Origin: JABMQB01 sp964408795
GTDB lineage: Bacteria > Bacteroidota > Bacteroidia > Bacteroidales > Prolixibacteraceae
Assembly (NCBI GenBank): GCA_964408795.1
Contig: CAYPAW010000102.1
Coordinates: 3,906-67,905 of the forward strand
Reading direction: 5' to 3'
DNA: 64,000 nt
In this document: positions 9,723 to 19,369 of the stretch, piece after piece
Layout of the letters: each line of letters opens with the position of its first letter
Position numbering within the stretch: the first letter of the stretch is position 1
Notes under the pieces: generated by a model
What the model was told of the DNA's origin: nothing
Database searches by the model: none
The model's input: only the letters and a program-made list of their open reading frames with translations
Translations under genes and position numbers: made by a program

Positions 9723-10601
9723 CTATTTAGCCATTCCGGTACTTCCGAGTAAATCAATCCAATATTTGATTCTTTCTTTGGTAGCTTTTTTCACATGGCT
9801 GTCGATCTTTCCCGGATTGTATTCTTCGGGATGGGTTGAAATGTATTCATAGGTACTGTCAATCAGGATATGTTTCAGGTTGGTTGATACATTGTATTTG
9901 GCGCCTCCGTTTTTTACCAGTTCGCGGACCACCTCTTCCTTCAATCCTGTGCCGCCATGGATTACCAGGGGGGTTTTTATTTCCGGCTGATTCAGCATTT
10001 GATGGATTTTTAATAACCGCTCGGTATCAATCACCGGATTTTCTGTTTTGTACACTCCGTGTGCCGTTCCGATGGCCGGACCAAACAGGTCGATGCCCGA
10101 TCTTTCGACAAAATCCATTGAAATATCCGGATTGCAGAGCTGTGCTTCATCTTCAGCCACTTTGATCTGATCCTCCACTCCGGATACCGTTCCCAATTCG
10201 CCTTCAACGGTGATGTCTCCTTTTTGATGGCAGTAATTGCTAACCTCTCTGGTCTGTTTTATATTCTCTTCATAACGAAGGCGTGAGCCATCAAACATGA
10301 TGTTGGTATATCCCAGATCTGCACATTCTTTGCAGAATGACACTTCGGTACAATGATCCAAATGCAGACAAACGGGAATAGTAGCTGATTGGGCCAACAC
10401 CCTGCACACTGCCACCACGACCTCTGGTTGAAGAAATTTTGCCGGCGTAACCGATGTTTGAATAATTACCGGGGCATTCATTTCCGATGCAGCTTCCAGG
10501 ACGGCCTCCAATTGAACGATACTGGTGATATTGAAAGCACCTACTGCATATTTTTCTTTGCTTGCTTTGAAAAGCATTTCTTTTGCTGATACAAATGGCA
10601 T
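9723..10601 (-). CDS. Class II ketose-bisphosphate aldolase (fructose/tagatose-bisphosphate type)
   Basis: 292 residues spanning the whole class II FBA/GatY/KbaY fold. Visible catalytic features are D82 and the metal ligand H83 in HLDHC, the VEGELG glutamates (133/135), H181 in GTAHGVY and H215 in IHGGTGL. The enzyme splits a ketose 1,6-bisphosphate, or a related ketose 1-phosphate, into dihydroxyacetone phosphate and an aldehyde using zinc. The gene starts 4 bases after the FGGY kinase, which could supply a phosphorylated ketose. A tagatose- or fructose-bisphosphate role would need a second kinase that is not here, so a ketose-1-phosphate substrate is also possible. Confidence 0.9.
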   Translation of the reverse strand: MPFVSAKEMLFKASKEKYAVGAFNITSIVQLEAVLEAASEMNAPVIIQTSVTPAKFLQPEVVVAVCRVLAQSATIPVCLHLDHCTEVSFCKECADLGYTNIMFDGSRLRYEENIKQTREVSNYCHQKGDITVEGELGTVSGVEDQIKVAEDEAQLCNPDISMDFVERSGIDLFGPAIGTAHGVYKTENPVIDTERLLKIHQMLNQPEIKTPLVIHGGTGLKEEVVRELVKNGGAKYNVSTNLKHILIDSTYEYISTHPEEYNPGKIDSHVKKATKERIKYWIDLLGSTGMAK

Positions 10602-10605
10602 CTTC

Positions 10606-11952
10606 TTATGTTTTTAATGGTTTATAGTCTATCTTTCCTAATTTTGCTGCCCCCTGCAAGGCGCTTTGTTCTATGGGTGTATAATGGTAATCTCCGATCC
10701 ATTTCTGTTTGACTTTATCCATATGGGGAATTTGAACGGCTCCCCCGGTAATTTTTATCCTTTTATTCAGATTTACGACTTTTGCAATCTCTTTCAGGTG
10801 TGATGCAAGGTACAAATTATTGCCTTTCAGGAGAGCGATCAGAAAATCATCCCGGGTTGTGGTTACATCAATGCCTGAAAAACCGGCTTTCAACCATTTT
10901 GTGCTATACCGGGACCCCTGCAGGAATGGTTCATACATTGGGCATTTTGCGTTTATTTTTTTTTCTATTACTTCGGGTAAATACTCCAGATAAAATGCAT
11001 CGGCTGACATTTCGCTGCAGAAAACCGAATGAAACCATTCGAGTGATTTCCCGCCTGTATTGAGTACGAACAAGGTTAGCCAACGATCAGGCAAAATGTG
11101 CGACCGGAGATTATACGATGCAGAACCCACCGGTTTATCGAGGCAAACCATCATGATATCACAGGTTCCGGAGATGTGCAAAATATCACCGGGAGTATTC
11201 AGTCCGGCGGAGAAGGCTGAAAGTACTGCGTCATTGCCTCCACACAACACTTTGCATGAAGGGGGTAATCCCAACAGAGCCGAAACATCATTGGTGATCT
11301 CCCCTACTTCCTGAAACGACGGGTATAAATCTGGGAGTTTTTCTTCCGGCAGGGAAAGTCTTTCCAGAAAATCGGCGTTCCATGTAAGGTCATTCTTCTT
11401 GGTATTGTATAACCCGGTTATGGAAGTGGTGGAAGGATCGATGGCCCAATGTTTTGTCAGCTTATGGATGAGATATGTGTTGGTATGTCCGAATTTATAG
11501 GTTTTCTTATACACTTCCGGCAGGTTGTCTCTGATCCAGAGAATAGAACTCAGCGAAGAACCTCCGGATGCAGGCAGGTTCCCTGCTTTTTCGAGCAGTG
11601 TCTCTTTTCCGATGGTTTTTATAATGCGGGAAGCCTGTTGGTGTGAACGCTGATCCAGGAAAAGAATCGCTTTGGTCAGCGCCCTTCCCTGGCGGTCCAT
11701 TGCTACCAGGCCGGGACTGGTGACTGAAAAGGAAACCAGGCTGACCTCCTTACGTTTATTTCCAAATGATCTGCAGCCTTTGACAATGGCTGCCCACCAT
11801 ACCTCAGGATCTATTTCTGCCTTTTCATCTGCAAAGATATTTACCTGATAGGGTTGTTCATAAAAATCTTCCCTGTGGAGTGATGTACTGAAAATCCCCA
11901 TCTTTAAGGAAGTAGTTCCTACATCAATTGCCAGAATTTTATTGTTTTTCAT
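10606..11952 (-). CDS. FGGY-family carbohydrate kinase
   Basis: 448 residues. The N-terminal actin-like domain begins with the phosphate-binding ILAIDVGTTSLKMGIF; the catalytic aspartate is D241 in CGGNDAVL; the C-terminal ATP domain has the adenosine motif ISGTCDIM and a GGAVQIPHMDKVKQKW segment. FGGY kinases phosphorylate sugars such as xylulose, fuculose, gluconate or glycerol. The start overlaps the preceding aldolase gene by 14 bases, and the next gene starts 4 bases after its stop, a tight operon. L-fuculose is an attractive substrate because GH29, FucI and FucP are in the window, but the sequence alone does not prove it. Confidence 0.9.
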   Translation of the reverse strand: MKNNKILAIDVGTTSLKMGIFSTSLHREDFYEQPYQVNIFADEKAEIDPEVWWAAIVKGCRSFGNKRKEVSLVSFSVTSPGLVAMDRQGRALTKAILFLDQRSHQQASRIIKTIGKETLLEKAGNLPASGGSSLSSILWIRDNLPEVYKKTYKFGHTNTYLIHKLTKHWAIDPSTTSITGLYNTKKNDLTWNADFLERLSLPEEKLPDLYPSFQEVGEITNDVSALLGLPPSCKVLCGGNDAVLSAFSAGLNTPGDILHISGTCDIMMVCLDKPVGSASYNLRSHILPDRWLTLFVLNTGGKSLEWFHSVFCSEMSADAFYLEYLPEVIEKKINAKCPMYEPFLQGSRYSTKWLKAGFSGIDVTTTRDDFLIALLKGNNLYLASHLKEIAKVVNLNKRIKITGGAVQIPHMDKVKQKWIGDYHYTPIEQSALQGAAKLGKIDYKPLKT

Positions 11953-12814
11953 GCCTGTACTCTTTGATCAGCATGCTGATTTTATTCTGCTCTCCCGGAG
12001 GCAGTTTCTGTAAAGGCCTTCTCAATGCACCTCCAATCAATCCGGCTGCATCCATCGCAGCTTTTACGCCGGCAACCCCATGTTTCCCCGATACAGATCT
12101 GTTGAGTTCAACCGCAACCTCCTGAAGGACTTTTGCCTGCTCTTTATTTCCGTTCCTGTATTCGTTGAAAATTTTTACAGGCAGCCAGGGAATAAAATTG
12201 GCAAGGGATACCACTCCTCCCGTTGCCTGCTTTTCAAGCATGTCGTAAAGTGTGGTTACCGTTCCGGTTAATACAGCCAACTCCTTGCTCAGTTTTTTCT
12301 CTGTTTTGCTGCTGTCTTTTATGCCCTGTATTCTTTTCAGTCGGGCAATACGATTTATGAGCTGCTCAGAAAGGTCAACTCCCGTAAATCCCGGAGCATT
12401 GTAAATAAGAACGGGAAAGGGTGAAATATCACTCAGATCGGCATAAAACCTGAAATAATCATCATCCGTTAGTTTGTGCCGGAAATAAAAAGGAGGCTGA
12501 ACCATCAGATAGTCAATCGGAAACCGGCTGGATGTTTCAATAAATCTTCTGGCATGATAAAAACTGTCGTACATCACACCAACGATCAGCGTTTTGTTTC
12601 CGGCAACAATTTTTATGGCCGTTTCCAGAATTTTTACTTTTTCCTCTTCATCCAGGCTTTTGTATTCGCTGTTTGATCCTAAAAGGAGTATTCCACTCAA
12701 TTCAGTGCTGATGTAATACTTCAGATTGTGCGTTAATCCCTCATAGTCCACTTCCTCGTCTGAAGTGAAGGGAGTATTGACCGGTGCAAATATTCCGCTG
12801 AGTTTATGTATCAT
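11939..12814 (-). CDS. Dihydrodipicolinate synthase/N-acetylneuraminate lyase family aldolase
   Basis: 291 residues with the class I TIM-barrel fold: Schiff-base lysine K166 in QGIKDSS and the active-site tyrosine Y138 in YNAPGFTG. The usual GTTGE motif is replaced by GSNSEY (46-51), which is closer to 2-keto-acid aldolases of the 4-hydroxy-2-oxoglutarate or 2-keto-3-deoxy-sugar-acid type than to true DapA. Being first in an operon with a sugar kinase, class II aldolase and HAD phosphatase also argues for sugar or sugar-acid breakdown rather than lysine synthesis. The product would be pyruvate plus an aldehyde. Confidence 0.87.
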   Translation of the reverse strand: MIHKLSGIFAPVNTPFTSDEEVDYEGLTHNLKYYISTELSGILLLGSNSEYKSLDEEEKVKILETAIKIVAGNKTLIVGVMYDSFYHARRFIETSSRFPIDYLMVQPPFYFRHKLTDDDYFRFYADLSDISPFPVLIYNAPGFTGVDLSEQLINRIARLKRIQGIKDSSKTEKKLSKELAVLTGTVTTLYDMLEKQATGGVVSLANFIPWLPVKIFNEYRNGNKEQAKVLQEVAVELNRSVSGKHGVAGVKAAMDAAGLIGGALRRPLQKLPPGEQNKISMLIKEYRHEKQ

Positions 12815-12864
12815 GGTTGGTATCTGTAATAAGCAATCAAAATAACACTTTCATACAAATTGAA

Positions 12865-12872
12865 CAAATATA
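12865..12872 (-). promoter_or_regulatory. -7 promoter box of the DapA-like/FGGY/aldolase/HAD operon
   Basis: On the minus strand the sequence is TATATTTG, an exact match to TAnnTTTG, 51 bases upstream of the ATG at 12814. No convincing -33 TTTG accompanies it. Confidence 0.5.
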
Positions 12873-13068
12873 CGGACTTAAAGACAGATATTTTAACCCT
12901 TCATCTCCTGTTTTTATCGAATACCGGAGCATGAAATTCCGTATTTATTTGTATTTTGCTTTCAATATGTAAACTGGGAGGCAATATTTCATTTCGGATA
13001 TGATAAGAGGTTGATTACCAGTCACAAGAGGGCTATGAATGGTTGCCTGTCAGTTTTATGGGTTTATT

Positions 13069-13085
13069 GCAGATCAAAAATCTGC
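13069..13085 (+). promoter_or_regulatory. Inverted repeat in the GH29 promoter, candidate operator
   Basis: GCAGAT-CAAAA-ATCTGC is a perfect 6-bp inverted repeat with a 5-base spacer. It lies directly upstream of TACTTTTA, a plausible -7 element for the fucosidase gene, and downstream of a TTG, so a bound protein would block polymerase. The regulator is unknown. Confidence 0.4.
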
Positions 13086-13132
13086 TACTTTTAATGAACT
13101 CTACTACAATATTTTAAAATAATTATGCACAG

Positions 13133-14464
13133 ATGAAAAGAACAGTATTTACCACATTTTTGCTTTTGTATGTTTCTTCCCTGACTGTAACGGCTCAGTC
13201 CGGTTATCGGCCTTCAGAGGAGAATCTCCGGAACCGGGAGTGGTTTCAGGATGCCAAATTTGGCTTATTCATTCACTGGGGGGTCTATTCGGTACTGGCC
13301 GGAGGTGGGGATCTGGGAATTGCCGAATGGATCATGAACCAGAAGCAAATACCCATCCATCAATATGAAAAACTGCCTTCGTTTTTCAATCCGGTGGACT
13401 TCGATCCGGCCGAATGGGTGTCGATGGTTCAAAAAGCCGGAATGAAGTACATTACCATCACCAGCAAGCATCATGATGGATTTGCCATGTACGATTCAGG
13501 CATCAGCGATTACAATATTGTGGAATGCACTCCTTACGGGAAGGATATAATAAAAATGTTGAAAGACGAATGCGACAAACAGGGAATCAAGCTGTTTTTC
13601 TACCATTCGCAATTGGATTGGCACCATCCCGATTACTATCCGCGGGGCAACACCGGACAAGGGTATACTGGCCGGCCTGACCATGGCAACTGGGATGATT
13701 ACCTGGATTATATGAATACCCAGCTCACGGAATTGCTTACAAATTATGGGGAGATCGGAGGCATCTGGTTCGACGGCATGTGGGACCAGTGGGATGCCGA
13801 CTGGCAGCTGGATGAAACGTATGCCCTGATCCATGAACTGCAACCGGGGGCCCTGATTGGCAGCAACCACCACAAAGCGCCTTTTCCCGGTGAAGACTTC
13901 CAGATGTTTGAACGCGACCTGCCCGGAGAGAATACCATGGGATTTAACCAGACCGGTACCATTTCGGAACTGCCCCTCGAGATGTGTGAAACCATGAACG
14001 GTTCCTGGGGATTCAATATCAAAGACCAGAATTATAAATCGGTAAAAAGACTGATCCAGACCATGGTCAAAGCAGCAGGCTACGGAGCCAACTTCCTTCT
14101 CAATACCGGCCCCATGCCCAATGGAAAAATCCAGCCGGAGAATGTAGATACCCTCATGGCTATGGGCCGGTGGCTCAATAGATACGGGGAAACAATCTAC
14201 GGAACCAGAAGCGGACCCTTAAAACCCCATGAGTGGGGTGCTACAACCCGGGCAAAGGACGGGATAGTCTTTATTCATTTGATGAACCTCGAAGGAGAAA
14301 ATCTGCTGATCCCTTCCCTTCCGGAAAAAATTAAAACCGCTGTCTATTTCGACGGAGGGGAGGATGTGACCTATAAAGAAACCGATTACGGGTTGTTGCT
14401 GCATATCCCGAAAGAAAAACAGCACCGGATCGATACGATCCTGAGAATTAAATTGAAAAGCTAA
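13133..14464 (+). CDS. GH29 alpha-L-fucosidase, secreted
   Basis: 443 residues with a signal peptide ending near TVTAQS. The GH29 catalytic barrel is clear: WFQDAKFGLFIHWGVYS, 'SKHHDGFAMYDS', and the nucleophile D214 in GGIWFDGMWDQW. A short C-terminal beta domain follows from about 350. The enzyme releases L-fucose from glycans with retention of configuration, in the periplasm or at the surface. It is divergent from the sugar operon upstream, and fucose permease and isomerase genes occur about 23 kb away, so released fucose can be imported and isomerised. Linkage specificity (alpha-1,2 versus 1,3/1,4) cannot be read by eye. Confidence 0.94.
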   Translation: MKRTVFTTFLLLYVSSLTVTAQSGYRPSEENLRNREWFQDAKFGLFIHWGVYSVLAGGGDLGIAEWIMNQKQIPIHQYEKLPSFFNPVDFDPAEWVSMVQKAGMKYITITSKHHDGFAMYDSGISDYNIVECTPYGKDIIKMLKDECDKQGIKLFFYHSQLDWHHPDYYPRGNTGQGYTGRPDHGNWDDYLDYMNTQLTELLTNYGEIGGIWFDGMWDQWDADWQLDETYALIHELQPGALIGSNHHKAPFPGEDFQMFERDLPGENTMGFNQTGTISELPLEMCETMNGSWGFNIKDQNYKSVKRLIQTMVKAAGYGANFLLNTGPMPNGKIQPENVDTLMAMGRWLNRYGETIYGTRSGPLKPHEWGATTRAKDGIVFIHLMNLEGENLLIPSLPEKIKTAVYFDGGEDVTYKETDYGLLLHIPKEKQHRIDTILRIKLKS

Positions 14465-14559
14465 ACCAACAATAAGAATTCAGTATTTCTCTTTTGATGA
14501 TATACCATAATTGAAGCAGGCAGTGTGAAAATGGTATTATCCTTTGCCCCCGAAGGATA

Positions 14560-17484
14560 TTATTCAGTTTCGTCTCTGACACAACGAACACTGAAGTACA
14601 TTCCGTTGTCTATGGATTCCCGGTAAAATGCATCACTTTGGTCTAACCTTCTGAACCAGGATGATTCATCCGTATTTGCCGTTGCCGACCACCAGGAACC
14701 GGTAAAAATACCATAGCCATAATCATCGGGGTAAAAGCCACCAGGAAGGGCTTTAAATCCAAAATGATCCATTCCATTCTTATCCCACCAAAGAGTGGAA
14801 GACTTTAAATGCATGCCTACTTTGTTCCATTTGTTATTGTAATTCGAATAAGGGCCATAGGTATTGCTTATATGTTGAGCCAGTTGCTCCCATTCCTTAT
14901 CCGTTGGCAAGTGCCAACCTTCGGGGCACACTTTGGTTGCTGTTTCCCAGGTATACAACCTTCCATAGACAGAAATATACTGCGTTTTGCCTTCATCAGG
15001 CCAACAACCGGTATTGGTGTTATAAGCCAGGTTTTCAGCCATCCATACCTGTTCGCCAATTTCCACCCACTTATAGGTTGTCGTATCCCGGTGGTCAACA
15101 AATTGCCCGGAATCTAAATCTGGGATGAGCGTATAAAAAACCATTTCTTCACCATACGATATCCCTTCGCTGTTTTCGGCAAAAGCTTTTAAAAAGTAGG
15201 TTGTGGCAGGTTCAATATTTTCTAACCGGCATGTAAATTTTCCCAGGCCGGTACCTTCAACAATTACGGAGTCAAGGATCGTTGGATTACCACTTCTATT
15301 CCAGCATACACCACGTGAAGTAACCCCGGCTCCACCGTTGTATGTCACATGTCCTCCTGAAACAGCTGAAGCAGTATTGATATCGGTAACCGTATCTGTA
15401 ATGATATAGGGGGATGATAAATTTTCCGTTTTTATGCAACGGATATTCGATCTGTTGTTTTTTTCCGCAAGCCCTTTCCACAATCTGTTTTTATCGGAAT
15501 TCATTCCCCGGCTCCAGGCACTGCTGGCATTTGCATCCAGACACCACCATCCCCCACCCTTTCCAAGCCATTGATTTTCACAGCCATATTCTGTACACGA
15601 GCTGAGAGGCAAAGCGGAAAAGCCAAAATCATCGGAACCATTGCCCTCTTCCATCCATCCCCAGGTCGATTTCAGGTGTTTTGCCACATCGTTCCAATAC
15701 GTCCCTTCCTGGCGATAGGGACCGAATGTGTCGCTGATATAATTCGCCAATTGCTCCCAATCGGCATTGGAAGGTAAACGCCATCCTTCAGGACAGGCAT
15801 TCAAAGCTGCTTCCCAGGTATAATACCTTCCGCCTGATGCAAAATTGTACTCATTATCAAACACCAGCCTGCTATCATCTGTTTCATAGGCAAGATTTTC
15901 AGCCATCCAGGTTTGTTCACCGATTTGAACCCATTTATAGTTTTTCGAATCTCTCTTATCTGCAAACCGGCCTGTTTCAAGGCCAGGGTCTTTTGTTTTA
16001 AATACTTTCTCATCCCCGTATGCTGTACCAGAACTATTGGTTGCATAGGTTCTTACAAAATACGTTGTGTCAGGGGTCAGCCCCATAATCGTATCCATAA
16101 ATGCAAACGTATCTTCCTTATTGATGGTCCTGGAATCATAGACCGTTGGATTTCCTAAAAAATTGTAGCATACCCCCTTTTCCGTTATTTCTGTATTCCC
16201 TTCGGAAATAACCAAACTTCTGATTACAGCTCTGTTTTTACCGGTACCTATCATATCATTTGTCGATACAACAGGGATTGTTTGGTTCTGATATCTTACA
16301 CATCGAATACTCAACCCTGCTTCTTTTTCATAAAAATTTTCTTCCATGAAAGAATGTTCATAGGAGTTCAGGGCCTTAAGCCATGCATGAAATGGAGAGT
16401 CTTCCGTGGAGGTCCACCAAAACCCATAAAAATTCAAATTAAAAAACGATGTTCCCTGTGAACGCATGCCGCCGGGAAGTGCTGAAAAACCAAAATCATC
16501 CGACCCGTTTAAGTTATATTCCTCCCACTCCCATCCATTTGTCGATTTTAGATGAACACCAAGATCCTGCCATTCGCCAAAATCATTTTCAAATGGGCCC
16601 AGGGAATCACTCACATACTGAGCCAATTGTTCCCAATCATTATAGGTAGGCAGATACCAACCGTCGGGGCAGGCATTCATTGCTATCTCCCACTTATATA
16701 GCCGGCCATATTTCGTTACATAATCTTCCTCGTTTTTGTATGCCCAGCAACCTTCACCGGTATGTAGACCCAGGTTTTCCGTCATCCACCATTGATTGCC
16801 GATCTGAACCACCGGATAATTCCTCCCCCCGGGGTCCGTACATTCCATAAATTCCACATGGTATGATTTTGACTCAACCGGCCTGTCTGCAATGACGGTT
16901 ATCCTATTTCCTGAAAATATTTTAAAATGGTATAAATCAGCTCCCTCTACAGTGAATGATTTTTCGCCTGGGATATATCCACCAATTCCCTTATAACGAA
17001 TAGTGTTTCTGTTGTTTCCATTGTATGTATTCACTATTTTTATCGAAGCTATTCCATGTCCTCTTAAGACACTTACCGTGTATAGTCCGGCAGATGAGAC
17101 AGATAATCCGAATGTATGGGAACCGGGATTCAGATGCTGTTTATGAACCGTCAGGAGCTGACCCGATAAATTTGACAATAAAACTTCAATGTCTTCTTCA
17201 ACGGCAGAGAATATCTGAAGTTCGGCTTTTCCTGAAAAAGGGTTAGGAAATATAAACATCACACTCTCAATGGCTTCAGTTCTTCCAATGCCAGAAAATA
17301 CAGTGTTTAAATCGAAACGGTTCGTTTCCTGTACCATAACAGAAAAGCCGGTTTCTTTATTTGTCACCATGATACTGTCAATGATCGATGTTGCATCGAC
17401 CGGATTAAAAGACAATACTATTTCCTGAGCATGGTGCGTATGCCAAGTAAAAGCAAGGATGGTGAGGAGGATTAACTTTTTCAT
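14560..17484 (-). CDS. Large secreted protein with three FISUMP domains
   Basis: 974 residues starting with a signal peptide (ILLTILAFTWHTHHAQ). At about 78-155 there is a T9SS-tail-like beta domain (FPNPFSGKAEL ... GLYTVSVLRG) near the N-terminus, not at the C-terminus. Three FISUMP (Fibrobacter succinogenes major paralogous) domains follow, each with the pattern W-M-x-ENL, YGRLYxWE, ACPxGWxLPT/S, DWEQLA, HLKS, FGFxALP, 'SxRCV/I'; they lie at about 225-400, 500-680 and 800-974. They are separated by fibronectin-III-like linkers with GVCYN/GVCWN and TTYFxRTYAxNS motifs. FISUMP proteins are surface-exposed and of unknown function, possibly carbohydrate binding. It is upstream of no enzyme gene on its strand. 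Confidence 0.85.
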   Translation of the reverse strand: MKKLILLTILAFTWHTHHAQEIVLSFNPVDATSIIDSIMVTNKETGFSVMVQETNRFDLNTVFSGIGRTEAIESVMFIFPNPFSGKAELQIFSAVEEDIEVLLSNLSGQLLTVHKQHLNPGSHTFGLSVSSAGLYTVSVLRGHGIASIKIVNTYNGNNRNTIRYKGIGGYIPGEKSFTVEGADLYHFKIFSGNRITVIADRPVESKSYHVEFMECTDPGGRNYPVVQIGNQWWMTENLGLHTGEGCWAYKNEEDYVTKYGRLYKWEIAMNACPDGWYLPTYNDWEQLAQYVSDSLGPFENDFGEWQDLGVHLKSTNGWEWEEYNLNGSDDFGFSALPGGMRSQGTSFFNLNFYGFWWTSTEDSPFHAWLKALNSYEHSFMEENFYEKEAGLSIRCVRYQNQTIPVVSTNDMIGTGKNRAVIRSLVISEGNTEITEKGVCYNFLGNPTVYDSRTINKEDTFAFMDTIMGLTPDTTYFVRTYATNSSGTAYGDEKVFKTKDPGLETGRFADKRDSKNYKWVQIGEQTWMAENLAYETDDSRLVFDNEYNFASGGRYYTWEAALNACPEGWRLPSNADWEQLANYISDTFGPYRQEGTYWNDVAKHLKSTWGWMEEGNGSDDFGFSALPLSSCTEYGCENQWLGKGGGWWCLDANASSAWSRGMNSDKNRLWKGLAEKNNRSNIRCIKTENLSSPYIITDTVTDINTASAVSGGHVTYNGGAGVTSRGVCWNRSGNPTILDSVIVEGTGLGKFTCRLENIEPATTYFLKAFAENSEGISYGEEMVFYTLIPDLDSGQFVDHRDTTTYKWVEIGEQVWMAENLAYNTNTGCWPDEGKTQYISVYGRLYTWETATKVCPEGWHLPTDKEWEQLAQHISNTYGPYSNYNNKWNKVGMHLKSSTLWWDKNGMDHFGFKALPGGFYPDDYGYGIFTGSWWSATANTDESSWFRRLDQSDAFYRESIDNGMYFSVRCVRDETE

Positions 17485-17550
17485 TTCTTTTTTTTTACCC
17501 CAGGTAAAATTATTAAACTACGCTTATATTTTCAGCCTGGATTTGAATAT

Positions 17551-19304
17551 TTACTTATTAATAATCAGCTTTTTGAAATGTTGTTTATGTTTCAAGTCTA
17601 TACAAACAAAATAAATACCACTGTTTAATTCCGAAAGATCAAATTGCTGCATCCCTAAGGTATTGGATTCCGTTTGATAAACAATCTGTCCTGTCAGATC
17701 AACAATTTCCACCTTCATATTCTGTTCCGTACTACCCGTTTCGATCCATATTTTGCCTTTGGAGGGATTCGGATAAAGGGTAATTTCATTTCTCTCTGTA
17801 ATTTCTGTGCCAACAACATCTCTGACTGTCACACTGGTCTCGGAATAAGGTGAAAACAGAAGACCGTCATACACCCTCAGTAAAAAGGTAAGAACCTGTT
17901 CCTCCTCCACTTTCGGAGCTTCGAACGTTGGTGCTTCATCGGTTTCCGAGCGTAAAGTTACCCCTTCCGGGGCTTTCCACTCAAACGTTAGGTGGTCACC
18001 ATCCGGGTCATACGAGCCGGAGCCATCAAGGGTTACGGTTTGTCCTTCATCGACGGTTTGATTTTCTCCGGCGTCAGCCACCGGAGCGGCATTTACGATA
18101 CAGGCCTCGCAGGTTCCAAAACATACTATATCGAGAATGGAATGCTCAGCGGGGACAACCAGCATTCTGCGGTTATCTTCTCCTGCATTGCATTCCCCGG
18201 TAATTATCTCACCGGTTTCACCATGAAAGAATCTATAGTAGATTGTATCGCCAGCCATTAATTCATACGATACCTGGTAAACAGATCCATCAGCCTCCAT
18301 TGCGATAAGAGACTCCCAATCATTAAAACTCCCGGAAAGGAATACTCCTTCGGGAGAAACCGTTTCATTCTGCATATCAACCTGAAATTGTATAAAAACA
18401 GGAGTTGGCCCCTCTGAAACTTCCATATATCCTTCCCTGGTTTTGGTATTCTCCCCGTTCAGATTGCTTACCGTTAGCGAAACGGAATAATTTCCCGCTT
18501 TTGTGTAAGTATAGGTTGGATTTTGCTCGTAGGAATCAATGATTCCGTCGTTGTTAAAATCCCACTCCCACCATTCTGCATCGGTTGATTCATCGGTGAA
18601 ATGGACTACCAGAGGAATCTCACCCGATGTTGTGTCGGCACTGAAATTTGCAACGGGCAGGCTTTCACTGCATTTTTTCACCCCAAACCAAACTCCCGGA
18701 TGCTCGTGTGTGTTTATTGTAACCGGAATGTTGCCGTTCCCGTTGTTTTCAAAGACCTCGTAATAATCCGATTTATCCCCGCTTTCATCCAACCAGAAAA
18801 CAGTTATTTTTTCCATGTCGGTTTTCAGGTTGAATTTTATTCGGGCTGCTGCAACAATCCGTGGTTTTTCTCCGTAATCCAGCACATTAAAACCATTTAT
18901 CTCCATTCCGGTATTTTTCATTTGGGTGGTGATTGTCATCACCATTTTTTCCGATTCCCCAATGGGTTTATTGTCGAGGGCCAGTAAGGTAAATCCGGCC
19001 GGATTATCGGCTTCAACAAGCGTTATGTTACCTACGGTTTTTTCTTCAAACCGGGCAAGGTCACCTACAAATGCACAAATTTGCGGTGCATTCACCGAAA
19101 AAATCCCGGTGTTGTCCCACTCAATTTCTTCCGTATCGGAGATTGGTTGAATACCGGATAATAATCCGGAATGCTTGTATCCAAAGGCGGTATATCAAAA
19201 CTGAACCAATCATCTTCCGTTTGCGAAAGACAAGTATGGTTTGAAAGAATGAAAAACAGAAGAGCAGAAAAAGTGATTTTTACGTACGGGATGTTAAAAT
19301 ACAT
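17551..19304 (-). pseudogene. Frameshifted remnant of a large secreted hydrolase with PKD domains and T9SS tail
   Basis: Two frames together make one protein. The upstream frame starts at ATG 19304 with a signal peptide (ITFSALLFFILSNHTCLSQ) and the start-of-mature-protein motif DDWFSFDIPPLD, then stops at 19092. The downstream frame is open from about 19190 and contains SDTEEIEWDNTGIFSVNAPQ and an NTGM segment, which in Bacteroidota cellulase-like hydrolases form the domain after the catalytic barrel. Next come a PKD domain (WWEWDFNNDG), a CBM-like domain (FLSGSFNDW), a second PKD/Ig domain and a C-terminal type A T9SS sorting domain (YPNPSKGKIWIE ... KLIINK). The reading frames join between about 19095 and 19185, and the catalytic barrel expected between the two motifs is absent. 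I infer an internal deletion plus frameshift. A GTG at 19095 could start a shorter protein lacking a signal peptide. Confidence 0.7.
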
Positions 19305-19337
19305 GAAATTTTTTGATTTTTGGATCATCGATGATTT

Positions 19338-19369
19338 CAAAATTATGGAAAACAAGAGAAGTGTCCAAA
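19338..19369 (-). promoter_or_regulatory. Promoter of the PKD/T9SS remnant
   Basis: On the minus strand TTTG (19366-19369) is followed after 20 bases by TAATTTTG (19338-19345), a near-perfect Bacteroidota promoter. It lies 34 bases upstream of the ATG at 19304 and rules out the longer frame that begins at 19418. Confidence 0.65.

Larger units (their letters stand above)
12815..13132. other. Divergent promoter region between sugar operon and fucosidase
   Basis: 318 bases without a gene. It holds the -7 box of the minus-strand operon (12865-12872) and, near the GH29 gene, an inverted repeat (13069-13085) between a TTG and a TACTTTT element. The divergent layout suggests the two transcription units may share control. 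Confidence 0.55.
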
